Shown here in pieces: positions 62,201 to 64,000 of a stretch of 64,000 bases of DNA (positions within the stretch are counted from its first letter, which is position 1; every line of letters starts with the position of its first letter). Made by a program: the position numbers and the translations under genes. Source of the DNA: Sphingomonas oryzagri (GTDB taxonomy: Bacteria; Pseudomonadota; Alphaproteobacteria; Sphingomonadales; Sphingomonadaceae); contig NZ_JARYGZ010000001.1 of the NCBI RefSeq assembly GCF_029906645.1, positions 620,001 through 684,000 of the forward strand, read 5' to 3'. The notes beneath the pieces are model-generated. The model ran no database searches, was not told the DNA's origin, and saw only the letters and a list, made by a program, of their open reading frames with translations.

Positions 62201-64000
62201 CAGAAATGCGTCTCCAGGTTGAAGAACACGCTGCGGCCGGGCTGGCGCAGGTAGAGATTGTAGGGCGACTGCTCGCCATCGGCCGTGGTCGACTGGGTGC
62301 CGGCATAATCCATGACGGCGTGGCTGTTGAACAGGTTGCCGACCTTCACCGAGGCTGTCACTTCATGCAGCAGCCCTGCGACATGATCGAAGTGCCAGCC
62401 GAACGCCAGATCGGCAGAGAAGGTGGTGCCGATGCGGCTGGTCGGGTCGTCGATCGTGCCGGCGGCGATGGCCACGCTGCCGTTGAGATAGCCGGCATCC
62501 ATCGGCACGTTGCCATTGTCGTTGCCGTAGCGCGGGCCGACCCACTTGCCGATCAGCGAGGCGAACGGGCCGTGCTTGTTCTCGTAGATCAGGCCGGCGG
62601 CGGCGGTCCATTTCGGCGCTTCCGCCAGCGTCGCGTGGCTGTGCTTGTATTTGGCCGAGTTCAAAGTGGCGTTGCCGTAGAAGGAGAGGCCGTGCGCCAG
62701 CACATACTGGCCCTCGAATTCCAGGCCTTTGTAGATCGCGCCGCCGGCATTGACGTAGCTGCTCTCCTCCGTGCCGTCGACGATGGTGGTCACCGGCGAG
62801 AGGAAGTTCGAGAAATCGATATAGTAAGCGTCGGCCGAGAGGCTCCAGCGGCGGCCGTGGAGCACGGTGCCGACCTGATAGTTCCAGGTCAGCTCGGGCT
62901 TCAGGTCGGTCGGGTCCTCGACCTGGAACACGTCGATCGGCGGGGCGAGGAAGCCGCGCGCGACCTGCGCATAGGCCGACCAGTTGGGCGCGATGCGGTA
63001 GTTGGCCGCGATAGAGGGCTGCCAGGCGTGATAGGAGATATCGGTTTCGCCGTTCGCGCCGCCCTTGTTGATCGTGGCGTGCAGATCGCGCTCGTAGCTG
63101 GTGTATTTGATGCCGGGGTTGAGGCTGAGTCCATCGACCGGATGGAAGTCGACCTCCAGATACGGCTGCCAAGTCGTGCCCAGATCGCTATATTGGTAGG
63201 ATAGCGCCGTGCCGGTCTTGCCGGGGACGGGGATGCCGCCCTGCGAGATGTCGATCGTTTCCGAATAGCGCTTGTCGTGCTGGGAATCGAACCAGACCCC
63301 CCATTTGAAATCTGCGAATTTGGTCGGAGCCTCGAAGCGCAGCGTGTCGCCCCAGGCGCTGACGACGGCGTTGGTGTGCTTGCCCTTGATGTCGGTGGCG
63401 TAGGTGGCAACCTTCTTGCCGATGTCTGTCGGGCTGTAGAAGGTCACGCCGTCATCGGCGGGATTGTCGTCCGACGCGTCGCTCGACTCGGTATATTTGT
63501 GCGTGAAGCCGTTGTGATAGACCTGATTGTCGATCTGCACCGGGCCGATGCTGGTCTGCAGGCGGAGATATTCGAAGTCTGTCGTGTAGTGGCTCGGCTG
63601 GTAGCCGAAATAGCACATCGCGGTCCTGTCTTTGCACAAACCGTAATCGTCGCCGTACTTTGCATATTCCTGCAGTGTGGCGCCCTGCGTGGTATACTGG
63701 AATTCGCGATTGTAGCTGGCGAGCGCGGTCAGCTTGGTGGTCGGGCTGATCTGATAGATCGCCTTGCCGATCAGGTTGTCGCGATGCTCGGCCGAGCCGG
63801 TGAGGTAGCCGTCGGTCTTCTCGTGCTGCCCTTCGGCGAACATGCGGAAGCCGCCAATATCGCCGCTGTCGACGCGGCCGCCGCCCGAGAAGGTGTTGAA
63901 GCTGCCCGCCGTGCCATAGGCATCGACGTCGAAATGCTCGAGCGGATCCTTGGAGAGGAAGCCGACAGTGCCGCCGAAGGTAGCCTTGCCGATCGTGCTG
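62200..64000 (-). CDS. TonB-dependent outer-membrane receptor (5), partial
   Basis: The 3' part (at least 600 residues) of a TBDR whose N-terminal signal and TonB box lie beyond the right edge; the frame remains open to 64000. Visible are the end of the plug (FGGTVGFLSKDPLEHFDV) and a long barrel with alternating aromatic strands ending in SVFFNLETHF with terminal Phe. The stop overlaps the phytase start (TGATG). It probably imports a phosphorylated compound such as an inositol phosphate or its metal complex for the phytase (inference). Confidence 0.92.
   Translation of the reverse strand, partial: STIGKATFGGTVGFLSKDPLEHFDVDAYGTAGSFNTFSGGGRVDSGDIGGFRMFAEGQHEKTDGYLTGSAEHRDNLIGKAIYQISPTTKLTALASYNREFQYTTQGATLQEYAKYGDDYGLCKDRTAMCYFGYQPSHYTTDFEYLRLQTSIGPVQIDNQVYHNGFTHKYTESSDASDDNPADDGVTFYSPTDIGKKVATYATDIKGKHTNAVVSAWGDTLRFEAPTKFADFKWGVWFDSQHDKRYSETIDISQGGIPVPGKTGTALSYQYSDLGTTWQPYLEVDFHPVDGLSLNPGIKYTSYERDLHATINKGGANGETDISYHAWQPSIAANYRIAPNWSAYAQVARGFLAPPIDVFQVEDPTDLKPELTWNYQVGTVLHGRRWSLSADAYYIDFSNFLSPVTTIVDGTEESSYVNAGGAIYKGLEFEGQYVLAHGLSFYGNATLNSAKYKHSHATLAEAPKWTAAAGLIYENKHGPFASLIGKWVGPRYGNDNGNVPMDAGYLNGSVAIAAGTIDDPTSRIGTTFSADLAFGWHFDHVAGLLHEVTASVKVGNLFNSHAVMDYAGTQSTTADGEQSPYNLYLRQPGRSVFFNLETHF

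Noticed and set aside
1-64000. tRNA, rRNA, CRISPR array, insertion sequence, prophage
   Set aside because: I looked for cloverleaf-like or rRNA segments, regularly spaced repeats, transposase/integrase motifs and phage genes and found none.

Overview
The window is GC-rich, densely coded DNA that looks like an alphaproteobacterium of the sphingomonad type. The grounds are five TonB-dependent receptors (TBDRs), many short-overlap operons, several Tat-exported enzymes and a Skp/OmpH-like chaperone. I saw no rRNA, tRNA, CRISPR array, insertion sequence or phage gene. Almost all genes serve capture, import and breakdown of small organic molecules, so I read it as a nutrient-scavenging accessory region rather than core genome.

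Layout. (1) 1-679: tail of one gene and an OmpH/Skp-like periplasmic chaperone. (2) 898-9945: a minus-strand operon (GntR regulator, cysteine hydrolase with a nicotinamidase-like metal site, PfkB kinase, nucleoside phosphorylase, SIS protein, aldehyde dehydrogenase) divergent from a TBDR and an MFS transporter. Two identical 12-bp palindromes lie between the two units. (3) 10286-20100: a ten-gene minus-strand run with a small secreted protein, a Tat FAD oxidase, a Tat cupin, two alpha/beta hydrolases, ALDH, SDR, IclR regulator, AAHS-type MFS permease and a secreted beta-propeller. (4) 20257-26381: an amide/imino-acid cluster (CoA-transferase, M24 peptidase-like protein, acetamidase, ornithine cyclodeaminase-like protein, two unknowns) with a divergent LysR regulator. 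(5) 26296-38388: two paralogous DUF917 + NCS1-permease modules. One sits behind a TBDR, the other behind a HyuA hydantoinase/oxoprolinase, with two amidohydrolases between them. (6) 38523-44723: a large MalT-like LuxR regulator, then a TBDR and a second copy of the secreted propeller. (7) 44733-50281: M13 metallopeptidase and PepSY protein divergent from another TBDR. (8) 50366-52536: Tat amidohydrolase plus a paralogue of the small secreted protein. (9) 52631-60874: MocR regulator divergent from PaiB-like protein and three overlapping amidohydrolases. (10) 61004-64000: histidine acid phosphatase (phytase type) translationally coupled to a TBDR that runs off the window.

How it may work together: outer-membrane receptors bring in the compounds; exported hydrolases and oxidases trim them in the periplasm; NCS1 and MFS carriers move the products inward; phosphorylase, HyuA/DUF917, amidase, ALDH and SDR enzymes finish the job. 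The most distinctive signals are phased direct repeats (CGGGTAA, 21-22 bp period) on both sides of the LuxR-type regulator, which suggest one regulon for the HyuA operon and the TBDR-propeller operon; the duplicated DUF917-permease module with one copy wired to a TBDR; and a recurring pair of small secreted proteins next to Tat-exported enzymes. Substrates are not proven by sequence. Start sites were chosen from Shine-Dalgarno sequences, stop/start overlaps and paralogue alignment; several are GTG.
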